DNA of 64,000 nucleotides from Sporothrix humicola (taxonomy: Eukaryota; Ascomycota; Sordariomycetes; Ophiostomatales; Ophiostomataceae): positions 1 to 64,000 of the forward strand of contig WNYE01000009.1 of NCBI GenBank assembly GCA_021396245.1. Reading direction: 5' to 3'. The notes beneath the pieces are model-generated. The model saw only the letters and a program-made list of their open reading frames with translations, searched no databases and was not told the origin of the DNA. This document shows, in pieces, positions 10,501 to 22,500 of this stretch (position 1 is its first letter; each line of letters starts with the position of its first letter). A program made the translations under genes and the position numbers.

Positions 10501-13430
10501 GTCCTCCGCCCTCCAACCAAGGGGCCCATGGGTAATCCAATTGCACAATGACTTGGCGGGCAAAGCTCTTCTCATTTGATTTCTTTCTTTTCCTCTCTTT
10601 TCTTCCTTGGGGGGCACGAACCTTGGTTCGTGTTTGAATTGGCGTCCGAGCGCGCACACGATGTCTGGTTAAGCCCACCTTTTGCATTGGATGGACCAAA
10701 GAAAAGCAGGAAATGTGATCACCCGCAACGGCCGCATTAGGCCAATCCAGGTTAGGACACGGGAAGGGAAAAGCAAAGAAGAAATAAGAAAAGGTCTCCA
10801 GAAGAATCCTTTGGCTGTTCAAGATCCTTGCGCTTAACAGGGCCTGCCTGTACGCACACTGACCGGGACACATTTGGTGTGGAGTTGCCTGTGGAAGAGC
10901 TGATGGTGTGTGCTATCTGGAGAAAAGAAACTTCTGCCAGTATCTCGACTCCCAGGAAGAAAGGAAGGGAATGTGTCTGGTGTACACTTCATTGATCGGT
11001 ACCACTGCATTTGGACTTCTGGGCCATTGTGAATGAGACTGCGTGATGAATGAGCTTCTGCTTGGTGGCATTTCAAATTGCGATGCCTGCTTAGACGGTC
11101 GATCCCTTTGCCCCTGGGCCTGGATGCTGGAGTCTGTCTGGGCCGGAAAAAAAGATGGCTATAGCAAAGGTGTTTGGCAGAAAGGTGTGTGGTTCTGCCA
11201 TTCGTGTGGGTGTTGTGCTTTTCGATGTCAGCCTTTCCCCTGGCATTCTCCACTGCTCTTGCGGAGTCGATGGCGCTTTGATCGCTTTTGCCGCTGTTGA
11301 TAAGACCCGAAATGGCGACATGGGCTGCCAAATCGTATCTCAGGTGCACCACAACAGGCAAGTGACGGCGACAGACGAGCGATGAGCATTGCATCGATGG
11401 TGGATGGAAGTTTTCTCGAAGGAAATGGCCACAGTCGGTACCTCGCCGTTGCAACCGAGCCCGCCCCTTTTTTGATCAACACCCTTTCTTCTTGTCGCTT
11501 CCTATTTGCTTTTTCTCCGTCGTCTCTTTCTGTCGGCCGCTTTTTTATTGTTCACCCACCTCTCAGATCGCAGCAATGTTGCTTTGAGCTGCCGCCACCT
11601 CTTTCGAGTTCCTCCTGCTCTCGAACTCTGGATCCCTCGTGGGGAGGCTCCACTCTCTATTTCCCATTTTGTGCGTCTTTCCGTTTCTGGTTTCCTCTTT
11701 CCGCTTTTCTTTTTCAGCACAAAAGAAAGGCACAGAGGGCGGTGGAGTCTGTCTTGTCAAATTGGCCCCCGCGATGGAGTCTCAGATGCTTGTCCGTCGT
11801 TACTCGCAGGCACGGAGTAAATACCGTGTTGAAGCCGATCAGCACATCATCCTGTGGGCGCAGCTGTTTCTCCTCTGGTTTGGGGGGTTTGCAGGACGCA
11901 AAACACTTTTGTCAAGCGTGGGAGGTCATGCTGGAAGAAGATGGGTTTTTTGAGTTGTGGAGCAGGTACCGATGCAACGCTTGGCTGGGAGTACGGGGGA
12001 AGTCATCCTTTCTTGTTTTCTTGTACAGGGTACTCGGGAGTAACGTCTGACAGAGTGGGTATGGGTGTACACAATACCCGCGTGCCCATTCTTGATTGGA
12101 AATGTTCGCCTGGCCTCTCTTTTTTCTTTCCTTCTCTTTCCCCCTTTTTTTTCTTCTGCAAGTGTTGAGTCAAGCTGGGTTCTTCGTCGTTGGCTTGACC
12201 GCCAAGTTCCTGGTTGACTCTGCTCCGCCGTCCCGGTTTGGCCACTCACCTGTCGTGATTCTGAGCCTGGTCTGCGGGTTTGGAGAGTGCCGTGGGGAGA
12301 TCAGGGCCTTTTGAGGGATGTCGTTGTCAAGAGCACAAGAAAACTGCCGTGTCTCGCAGCCTCAAGATAAATGTCCGACGCCTTGCTCGAGGTCAAAGAT
12401 TGCCCCTTATCTGGAACACGAGCACGAGCACAAACAGAACTCCACCGGAGTACCTGTCTCAGTCCAATATGTCATTGTTAGTGCACAAGACAAGAAACCG
12501 TTGGGCCCGTCCCTGGCCGCCGTTGGCTAGTGCCCGGAGCAGCAGCTAGCAACAGTTAGCGTGCGCACACACCTTGAAGGTTTGACGGGCTGTCTTGACT
12601 AGTGTCACATTAAGGACGGGGTAGGCGTTTGCTAGTGCAGGTTATGGAAACCTCTGTCGAGTTCCATGCAGCTTCTTTCAATCTTCCCTTTTGCGCAATG
12701 ATCAATCACGGTCTTCCAGCCAGCAGTTGTGGCCTGCAATCTGCCCACGAACATCGCCTGTGGACGATAGAGGAGCGGGGCGTCGTCTTTGACCATGTTT
12801 GCTGAGCCGCCGAATATACTCCACGAGATGTTATTGGGCATCTCTGTTGGCTGTCGTGTTGGTATGGAAGAACGGCAACCTGGAGTGCGAAAAAGAGGGG
12901 CGCGCGCACGACATGAAGGGAAGGTCCAGACGTTGGCCGCTTGCAATGACTGGCAGAGCCATTGACCTGATAACCATCTGTTGTTGGAGGCCATTCCATC
13001 CATCGTCGCCCAAACCAAGAGGATAAAAAACATGAGAAGTGACAGCTTGTGGCTGGCCTGGATTCCTGTGTGCCTGTGTGCCCTCGTTGCCGGTTTCGAA
13101 CGGGCTGCTTCGTGCGAGCTTGGCATCGCTTCTCCACTTCCGTGTTGCCGCCGCTGGCCAGTGTCGAGGCTATCGACTTGTCGACTTTGTCGTGATCTTC
13201 TGTTTTGAACAGGTCGTGTCTGCCCTCGCAGATGCGCGTTGCCGTCATCCCCTCGTCTCGGCCCCTCTCTGCCCCATAGATGCCCCCTGCTTTTGGCCGT
13301 GACATAATGACCTTGTAATCCTGACCAGGCTGGCCAGGGCCCGCCTGTGTCCATAATTGCTCCCATATTGGCGACTCTAGGCGCAATTTGTGGTGCATAG
13401 TGCCCGCCCGTTGTTGCTTGCCGTTTGGTA

Positions 13431-13460
13431 CACTATCGCGCACTATCGCGCACTATCGCC
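13431..13460. repeat. 10-bp tandem repeat, three copies
   Basis: CACTATCGCG is present twice in tandem (13431-13440, 13441-13450) and followed by CACTATCGCC (13451-13460). It lies in non-coding sequence about 2.6 kb upstream of the proposed start of the Zn-cluster factor. No function is evident. Confidence 0.85.
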
Positions 13461-14100
13461 TTTCGGGCTATATGGCTGGCAGCCTCTTGCTTCCTCGTGC
13501 AATGCTGCAAAACTGCCACTCGTCCATTTGCAATCTTGTTGGTTCAAAGCGTGCCGTTATGTGAGTTGTGAAAGGTTGTGCGAGGAGGAGTTTGTATTGC
13601 GCGACTGACCTCTTCTTCGGAGCGACCAGGCTAGCCGGGCGCACCACCACGGTCGTCTCAATCAATGCCTGTGCGGAAAATGTGACAGGAGACAGTTTTG
13701 TCGCTATTTTGTGCGTTTCTGTGCGGTTCTTGTGCGCGCAAGTCTGGTCGAAATCGTGTTCGTGGTTTGAAGGAACCTCGCTTCTTTCTTTTGGGTTTGG
13801 ACTTGTGTTCTGGCTAGGTCTATCTCCGGCCCCCCCTTTCGATTGACCTTGAGAGAGTCGTAGTTTCCTGTTTTGCGTGGCCATCGTGTTTTGTGCTAGG
13901 TCGCTCTTGCCTTCTATTTTCCCTGCGCTCTCCCTCTGCTTTCTTACCATCTCTTCTGCCTCTTTCCACGATTGAACTTTCGTTTGTGATTGTTGCTCTT
14001 TCCTTCAATTTTCTTCCAGTTTTCTCTTTCCAGTTCTCAAAGCAATCGCGCACTTCGTCCCTTCCCTTCTCTTTCACTTTTTTGTGTCTTTTGCCTACCC

Positions 14101-16093
14101 GTCCCACCTGATCAAAATAACCACACCCCCTCTCACCCCGTTGTTCCTTCTCGTCCTGCTTTTGCATACATTTGCTCTGCATTGCCTTCTTTAACACTCC
14201 CCGTTGCGCCTTCTCTCAGCGAGTGGTCTTTCCTTGTCCCCCCCGCCCGCACCGGTGAGCATCTGTCAACGGCAAGAGAGACCACCGCCAGCCCAACGCG
14301 ACCATCATCCTCGCACTTTCTCTCATCCCTCCCCATTTTCGCCCTCCTTCATACTTACACGATCCTCGCCGTCTGCACAATTCTTCACCGAGATCTGTAC
14401 CTCCTTGCAGCTCTTTCACGTCCTGTTCTTCTCACTGCGGCTGCCACCCTCCCACACCCCAGTCTACTGCGGCCAGCCAGCTGCCACACGCCCCTTTATT
14501 ACCGGTGGCTCTTGATCGGTCTGGAGTCGAGCACTGTCACCTCCTGTCGCCATACCGCTCAATAGGCCTCTTGGACTCGGCACGCGCATCCTCGTTCTCC
14601 TTTGCCGCCTGGTTTTCGTCTTTCGTCTGTCGCTTCACGCCACGCAGCAGAATCCGCATTTGTTCTCGGCAGAGTCGACCAGGTGGTGTACAAACAGGTA
14701 TCGTCGACGGCGCAGCGCAGCGCTTCACCGTCGCCCTCCAGCTTGTCCTCACGACTGGACACACAGTTTTTCGCCTTAGGTTCGTTCTCAAACATCGCCT
14801 CACCGGCGCTCAGCGACGCGCCGACCGGTCTGGCCGCGCAGCAAAAGGCCAATCTCACCGCGCATTGTGCAGTGGGTCGTGAAACAGTAACATTGTGTCG
14901 TGAACACAACCCGGACAGCTCATTCTATCGCCCTCGACTCGCCTGTCTCGCCCTTCCGACTTCAAGCACTCAACGACCGAATAGACGGCACTTTCTCGAT
15001 GACCATAGCTGCTAGCAGCATTGCCAGACGCCAAATTCTACGAAAGATCTCTTGAAAGCAGCCTTGTATCGGCCCGTCCACGCCCGACGGCGGTGTACCT
15101 TCTCCTTCTCGCCAACGCTCGACACAAAATCAAGGCCGCATTGTATGCACTTTTCTCGGACTGCCGGCCGCCTCATTTGCACCTGATTTCTTGGCGGCCT
15201 TACTTTCGTCCTCCAGCAACCCGGGCCTCTTTCCCCGGACACACTCTGAGCCTTGGAATCTCGTTCCCTCTGCTATCTCAGAACGGTCCCCCTTTTTGAT
15301 ACAGCATACGGAGTGCACCATTCCAACGTCCCCCCACTTACTCCCCCCCATTGACTTACACACTCCTCCCCCCTTCTCTCTTCACTCTTCACTCCCTTCA
15401 AGGGGCTGCACTCTTCTCCAGCAGCTTCAAGTCGAGTGCCCCGACCGGGGCGGGACATCAAAAGACGGCTCAAGCTCCAGTCCGCTCACAACAAGGGTAT
15501 CACGAGGCCATAGGTCGACGTCGTAGTCACGGCCCATAGCTCTCGACCTCTGCTTCCAGAGGTTTTGTGTTTACCGCCTGTTCCCCTTTCTCTCCTTTCT
15601 TTTCTTCGTCTCCTTTCTTTTTGCTGGAAAATTCACCCATTTCAGTCTATTTTTGTTTATACCCATACCCCCATTCTTTTTACACCTTTTCGACCATCAC
15701 AGCCTCATCGACTTACCGGTCGCCCCCCCTACACCCTCTTCTATCTTTACAAAGTCTTGATGACCGACAGGTAAAGCTTGAAGGAAACTTGGGTCGGGTC
15801 CATCAAAACGTTTTTCTTTTTTCTGGCCATTCTCCACATCATTGCATTCATTGATACTCCTCCCTTGTACTTCTGTCCTGTTGTGCTACACGCAGGCAAC
15901 ACTTGCCGTGCATCCTCCTACACCCACTCCTTTGCTCTTTTTCTCCCCCCCTAGGTCATTTCTATCCTCCCTGCTTTTTGATGCGGTTGAACGTCTCAGC
16001 TCTCATACCTAGGCTCTCCACTACTTGTCACTCCAAGAAGTATATCAATCATCACTGCAATACTTGCACACCCTCCCGGTGTTTGTTGCCAAT
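14101..16093 (+). promoter_or_regulatory. Pyrimidine-rich promoter/leader region of the Zn-cluster factor
   Basis: About 2 kb with a strong C+T bias on the plus strand, running up to the proposed start codon of the downstream factor. CT-rich tracts upstream of genes are common in filamentous fungi and often mark promoters and long 5' UTRs. Several ATGs occur in this stretch, so upstream open frames are possible if the transcript starts early. No TATA box or named operator could be assigned. The transcription start is unknown. Confidence 0.4.
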
Positions 16094-19000
16094 ATGGTAA
16101 GTTGCTGCCATTTGTTTTATATTCTTTCTTGCTCGCTCCTTTCTCCCCAATACTTTATACCATACACCTCCCCGAATAGATATAATCCCATCACCATCTC
16201 CATCACACCGGCTCACGATGTACCTTTGTCTTTGGTCACCCCCATCGAGCTCAAGACAACACCATATTCAGCCGCAGCTTCTCGTTCCCACCCTCCATCT
16301 CGTATCCTTCTGATATATTACAACTGCCTTGTCCCCTTCCATCCTTTATATCCCACTTTATTTTACTATTCACGACACTTTTCTCTTCTTTTAAGACACT
16401 TATATCTCATTTTACACATCCTGTCGATTTACAACACTACCACACAGCCTCCATATGCCTATATACTTCTAGCCTATTGCATCCTTCGAGGCTTGATTCT
16501 GGTTGTCCGATATTAACCTCAGAAACAGGACAGCACATCAACACTAAAGAGGCGACGGCCTCACTCGTTCAACGAAGACTCGTACGGATCTTATAGCCAT
16601 ACCGAGCTTTCATATCCCGTATCTATCACATCATTGAATGAAGACCAACGCTTCATCCTCGGCCAGGCAGCATCTATCATCCAAGTTCCTCCGAAAGAGC
16701 TGTTGTGTTTCAGCCCTCACCATTACAACTCATACATCATCGAGCGAGCGGCGCACATTCTCGGTACTTCTCCCGAAATTTTAATAGAGACCAGCTACGC
16801 ACCAGCACCACAACATAAGAGATCACGGCACAGTGCAGAAATACTCTTGCCAAACATGTCTCCAAAGTATCGGTTCACTCATTCCGACCATGACCTTGAG
16901 AAGGCCTCTCTCTCCGAAACTTTGATTGCACGAGGCCACTCTGAGGAGGGCCGGCGGCCATTCTTTAGCCTCCCATTGGAAAATGGCGTGGCTTTCTTTG
17001 GGTCGACTGCGTCCAGCGTTGCTGATTGCCTGTCAAGCTTTTCTGCTTGCCAGCCATCAGCTAGCCACGACGCTCCTATAGGTATGTCAGACTTGCGGTT
17101 GAACATCTTTTCTTCTGCTTTGCATTTTTACTGACTTTTAACCAGCATACGAGGCTGTCATGACAACGGTATCGAGAGCACCCGTGGCTGTTCCAGAAAC
17201 AAGCCAACATGTCAGTGGTAGAGCCTACCCAGCAGGCGGCAGGGCATCCAATCCAACACAGACCGGAGAATCTTTCAATGTTGATTTCCCAACCCAGCCT
17301 GAAAACTGGCTGTCGAGCGAAGCTGCAGACGCAACACATTACCACCTGCAGACTTTCCCAGCATTGCAGCCAACTCTGACGACCTCAGCCGGCCCTATAA
17401 CAGAGGCAGATCCGCAGCTGACGAGGGTCCAGCCAAATATGCACCTCGAGAGCATGTACTATCCGGATGGTGGCATGCCGTCAAATAACTTCCACAAGAC
17501 AGAGGCTGAAGATATTGTCTCGATAAGGTCCATTCCTCCTACGACAATCCCAGTCTCAATGGTCCAGGCACCAGCACCTCAGGTTCAGCACTGCATCCAG
17601 AATATACCAACAAACCCCGGGTTTTCCCAGCCCCCTATACCAGCAACCGCCAATGCCCAATACACGATACCGTCGCCAATTTTGTTGCCGGATTGCGCTC
17701 CTGTGGCGTACGCTGCCTCCAATGTTACTCCGACACAAGCATCTCACGTGTCAGCCATGCCTGCGAGGTCAACCGAAGTCGCCATGCCTCACACAATGGT
17801 CGTTGCACCATACCCAACAACAATGCCACCGCACTACACGACGCCTATGCCTGTCGCCACCATCGAGCATCACCGCCACCATAACCGCACCGAGGTGGCA
17901 ATAACACCCTACGTTAGCGACCCGAGCTTTGATATGACAGCCCGGCAGCATCCTAGACCACCAGCAGCGCGACGCGGGCCGTTCAAGGACCAGGCCGATC
18001 GTCAAAAAACGGCCCAGACCAGGATTGACGGCTGCTGCATCCGCTGTCGTATGCAACGCATCAGAGTAAGACTCTCCCATTCGATTCCCAGTTAGACTGC
18101 GTAAAACTAACTTTAGTTTCAAAGTGCAATGCTTATCCAGAAGACCCGAGGGGTGTGTGTGAGGGCTGTAAGAAGTCACAGGCCCGCACATGGCGGCTAC
18201 CGTGCCTGCGGCTGAAAATCAGCGACGTCATCCTTTCAAAGACAACACAAGTGAAGGGCCACGAGTGGACTCTTCGTTGGAAGGAGAACACAGTGTTGGA
18301 CGATGTCGGCCACTGGGCCTCGTCCGAGGTCAGGATTGTCCGCATCTCAGAAGGCTACACAGACGAGTTTGTCCAACTTCGGGTACGCAAATTCATCCCG
18401 CAGGATGGCGACAGTCTCTCTCGGTCCTGGGTCACACCCAACGGGCAAACGCGCTCGGTAACTATTCCTCCGTACGCCGTTATCGAGCCAGAGGCTATAG
18501 CACCACAGTACAACGCCTACATCAAGAGGGGCCTGGTTGCATGCTGCAACAATGTGTTGGAAAGCCAGAAGGGGACAGTTCTCTGGCCAACGTACTGGGT
18601 TGCGGTGAAAAGGACACGCGTTGCCGGCAGTCTCCCACCAGATGAGCACACGCTCCTCACCAAAACTCTGGATCTGTGGATGACGGTTCGGTTGACAACG
18701 CGGTCCTTTGAGCTTGTCGGCGAGGAGACCCTCGATATGCCTACGAACATTCTCGACGAGACCAGCCCATCATACGGAAAGATCCCGATCCCACCAGTCA
18801 TGGGAGCACAGCTCGACTCGGTCCTGATCCACGAGATCCAGCACAACTTGAGACGTGACGTTCTGGACAGACTGCAGAAAATGGTCCACGCAAACAAGAC
18901 GAGCACATGGTTCACGACTTATCTGGCCATCTTCATCCTGCTACATAACGCGGCCCTTGTTATCAAGCATGACGCCAGCTATGCGAGAAAGCATGGCCTA

Positions 19001-19569
19001 AAGGTGAGTTGCGGCCCCGCACTCATGGAAATAGAAGGGCACAAGAGAATAAGTAAGGATACTAACTACCGGCCGCAACAAAAACAGAGACGTTTTGCAC
19101 GCGAAGACAAGGTTCAGCAATACTACACAGGTAAGGATTATCGGCACTGCCCTCCTCCACCCGACCATCCCCATCTGCTTTGCGGCGACCACGAGAAAAG
19201 GCTAATCCAGGCGTACTTGACCAGGTGCCATCACGCTCCTTGCATACTTCCACTACTGCAACAAGGGCGTCTTCCCCTTCACCGAATCGGCTCGCGATCA
19301 GGACATTCGTAACCTTGCCAATCTTGATGACGATGCTATGGGAGTCTTTCTGCATACCCGCCAGTATGCTATCGACAACAGTAAGTTGATACCTTGGACT
19401 TTTATCTTCTCATTGAAGACAGAAAATTAGGTAGCCCAGGATATGTTCTAACAATATCTCAGAGGAAAAATGGCAGGCAAGCCGTGAGGCAAACGACTAC
19501 GAAGACGAGTTCTACTTTATCGGCCAGCTCTACGAAGTCAACTGGCAACCCAGAACAATGGTCCTCTAG
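16094..19569 (+). CDS. Zn2Cys6 fungal transcription factor, seven exons
   Basis: Spliced model of 886 residues with exons 16094-16096, 16529-17081, 17146-18065, 18125-19003, 19088-19130, 19225-19380 and 19463-19569. All reading phases agree, and most introns have a CTAAC-like branch site (18107, 19062, 19448). Exon 1 is only ATG, because the exon 2 frame has an upstream stop at 16514 and no usable ATG. Residues about 38-88 form a conserved block (NEDQRFILGQAAS, PHHYNSYIIERAAHILGTSPE). A Pro/Thr-rich linker leads to a binuclear zinc cluster at 483-519 with spacing CX2CX6CX10CX2CX11C, split by intron 3 between Arg492 and Cys493. The conserved regulatory region continues to the C-terminus (WFTTYL, FILLHNAALV, KHGLKRRFARED, YFHYCNKGVFPF, NWQPRTM). 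It is presumed to be a nuclear DNA-binding regulator. Targets are unknown, and no gene cluster surrounds it. The exon 1 assignment is the weakest part. Confidence 0.85.
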
Positions 19570-22500
19570 GGAGGGAGCCGGCCGGTCCCTAGGCCATCCT
19601 GCGAGACCGCCTTTTCCGCCTGCTACCCTCTGCATGACCTCCCTCCTTCTCTCTCACACACACACTCCACACTGTCGTTTTCGTTGTCGGAGTATTTTAT
19701 CTCTGTCTTTCGTACCCCTGCACCAGGCTACAGGACATAGTACTGCATGAAGGGAACAAAAATATTTACGAGTCAAGCGAGACTATTTAGCTCGCTGCAA
19801 CAGGCTGATACAACACAGGTATGCAGCTGGCCAGAAACAGATGCACAGCGCATGTCATGGGTGCAACGTCTTTTTTTATCATTTTTCTTTTTCTTTTCAG
19901 CGAAGAAGAGGTATGCATTACAGGTGGGCTAGTGGGTCTCGCTGTGGACAGACAAGGACTAGGCCCTGGCCAGGACAGGTGGCTCAGGTGCCGAATAGCA
20001 TGGCTGCCATATGGGAGAGGACGCGCCATCAGTGGTTACTGTGGATCCAAGTCTTGGGTCTTTTGGGTCTCTCAACACTGAAGACACTCGTCAAACCGGC
20101 TCTGTGGGTGAGCAGAGTTGCACTGGCCGTTGGGAAACCAATAGCAGCGCCTGAGTCCGGTATTTTTGGTGGCTGGCGACCCTCACATCTGTTGAGTCGA
20201 CAAGACGGCGAGAAAGATGGTGAAGAAACTCATCATCACCGCCCTACAGAGGTGCATCCTCAGCGCATGCCGAACCCATTGATCGACAACAAGCTGGTCC
20301 TCTTTGGGAATGGGCTGGTCGGGGCATCCCCAATTCTCGTTTTCGCCTATCCTCGTCACATCATCACCCCGTCATTTTGTCCACCATGTCCCATATTCCC
20401 GTTCCAGCTCCTTTCTTGAGGCTCACGCCGGGGTATCGAGTCGAACCTAATATCTTTGATTAATTTACTGCCATGTTTTGTCGCTATAGTTTTACAGATA
20501 TAGTTGGAGGTTGAAATGAATGAATGATTTACGAATACGAGACTGAGAGAATACTACATATCCAATGCATTTGGAAAGTAATGTTTATTGCCATGGCTAA
20601 CAGACTCGAACATGCAAAGGGCCATTTCATTATCTGCACGAGAATCCAGCATATGCACTTGTGAAGTTGTGAGAAAAGGAGGCAGACCTTGTCAATACCT
20701 CAGAAAGAACAATAGACGGGGACTAAGTCGTTCGCGGATATTCTCCCGCAAGGGCACGTTTTTAGTACGCCGGCACGAACCCAATACAAGTTACGGAGGA
20801 CAAACACTCTGGTGCTGGACAATGAACGTTGGAACAGGGGTACGCGACAAGGGTGCGGTCATTAAAACGGCGTGGCAGCGCGAGGATACACGGTTGTGTC
20901 CGAAATAAAGCTTTTGTGTGCAATGCTCTATTAATTGAAAGTCAGATACGTCGTCACCCGTACTTGACGCCGGTCCATTCCCAATCATCATAGGAAACAC
21001 CGCACAGCTCGTACAGCATGCGGCACAGCAGCTACATATGTGCTCCAAAACTGAGCGGAGTGCGTCGCACCTTCCGTGACTCGTGATAATATGAACATCA
21101 TAAGCAGGCAGGCGCGAGGGACACGCTCACCGACATGGACTCTTGGCCACTTGACCTGCCCCCGGTCTCAGCGTGGGATAGCTCCTTCCCAGAACCAAGG
21201 ACTGTGTCTGTGTGTGCGCCTCCCTCCTTCCACGCCATGCTCGTTTGCTCTTTCCTTTCTTTTTCCCACACCGTTCTTTCCAATTTCATGGAATCCCATC
21301 GTGCTTTTCTTCCCCGCGGACACCTCGTCCGCTCCTTCCACACATACCAGATTCCCAGGTCTATCTCTCCTGCCCCCCATTGCACTCGCTCGCATCGCTA
21401 TTTCCGTCGCTGGTTCTTCGTGCCTTCCCCCATTTCTATCAGCTTTTTGGGGGCTGTTTTGCAACATCGCTCTTTCCTTGTTTTTCTCTTTCCTCTCACT
21501 GATCCGGTTGCTCCGCGCTGCTCTGTTCGAAACAGCAACTGCACACAACGTACGATGTACGAGCACATGCTTCTAAGGTATTACAATGCAATTCTAGGTG
21601 GGGTTCGATGGCCTTCCCCCCCGTATGAAGGGACAGAAGGAGTGATTACGACGTATTATGGGAAGGTGCACTCGCAGCCTCAAGACAGCCTCTTGCCCCA
21701 TCGTGTCTTCCATGGTGCCTGCCCAGTTTGACTTCTTTTTTATTGATATCCACACCTCCCAGTCGCTCTTGCCACTGGTGACATTGCCTTTTTTAGAACG
21801 CGGAGTTTTTATTGCAAGAAGAAGGTGCGACCCTTTTATTTTTTTTTTTTTCTCCTTGCAACACACCACTACGACGATGCGTCCGCCCGGCGATTTTCTC
21901 CTTGGTGCTCCGAAACCCAAACATCGATCTCTGTCAGTCCACCGTCACACACTGCACGAAGCACGCCGCACGAAGCCACACATGTACCTTGTACTTTGTG
22001 CTCGTCCCTGTTTTCACCGTCAACAAAGGTACCAGTTTCTCTTTGTCACGATTCCACGCTACTGGGCAACGACCTCGCCTGCCCCCTCGAAACCCCCCTC
22101 CCCTCACACCTGTTCCCCCTCTCGATATCGGGGCTCCTCACCCGTTCGGCCACTCCCACGCGTCGGTCATCGCTAGCCGCGCATTGCTTGACCTTTTTCG
22201 GGCTGGTTGGGCCAAGCTGTCAGCTAGTTTAGCTCGACACGCGAGTTCTTCGGCAGAGGCCAAGACCAGGAAGCCATGCCTTGTCAATGGTCTTACATCC
22301 TGCCTGGAAAGCACACAGTACGTCCAGGGGGCAGACAGGGTATTACAGCGTCTCGCGTGCATATGTAAGTTCGACATGCACGTTGCTCAAATAGAGCACC
22401 AAATCCAACGGCACCGCCGTTAGAACTTGAGTGGACGTCAAAAGGCCAGAACGCCATGCACAACGACGTCGGATCCTCCAGACTAAACAGGCACAAAACG

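Larger units (their letters stand above)
3356..14100. other. Long non-coding interval upstream of the kinase-like gene
   Basis: No convincing gene is visible in about 10.7 kb. Base composition is mixed, with many poly-T, poly-A and CT tracts. Open frames of 100-245 codons occur, but they overlap each other on both strands, often start only at GTG or TTG, and lack motifs and the C-ending codon preference of the real genes. About 3356-4250 should include the promoter and 5' UTR of the minus-strand kinase-like gene. A short gene with several introns, or a non-coding RNA, could be hidden here and would not be detected by eye. Confidence 0.5.

Noticed and set aside
12632..13443. Two overlapping minus-strand frames of about 245 codons
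   Set aside because: They overlap in different frames, neither has motifs or codon bias, and both look like chance openings.
13990..14565. 191-codon plus-strand frame
   Set aside because: Ser/Pro/Leu-rich translation of CT-rich leader DNA, with no conserved features.
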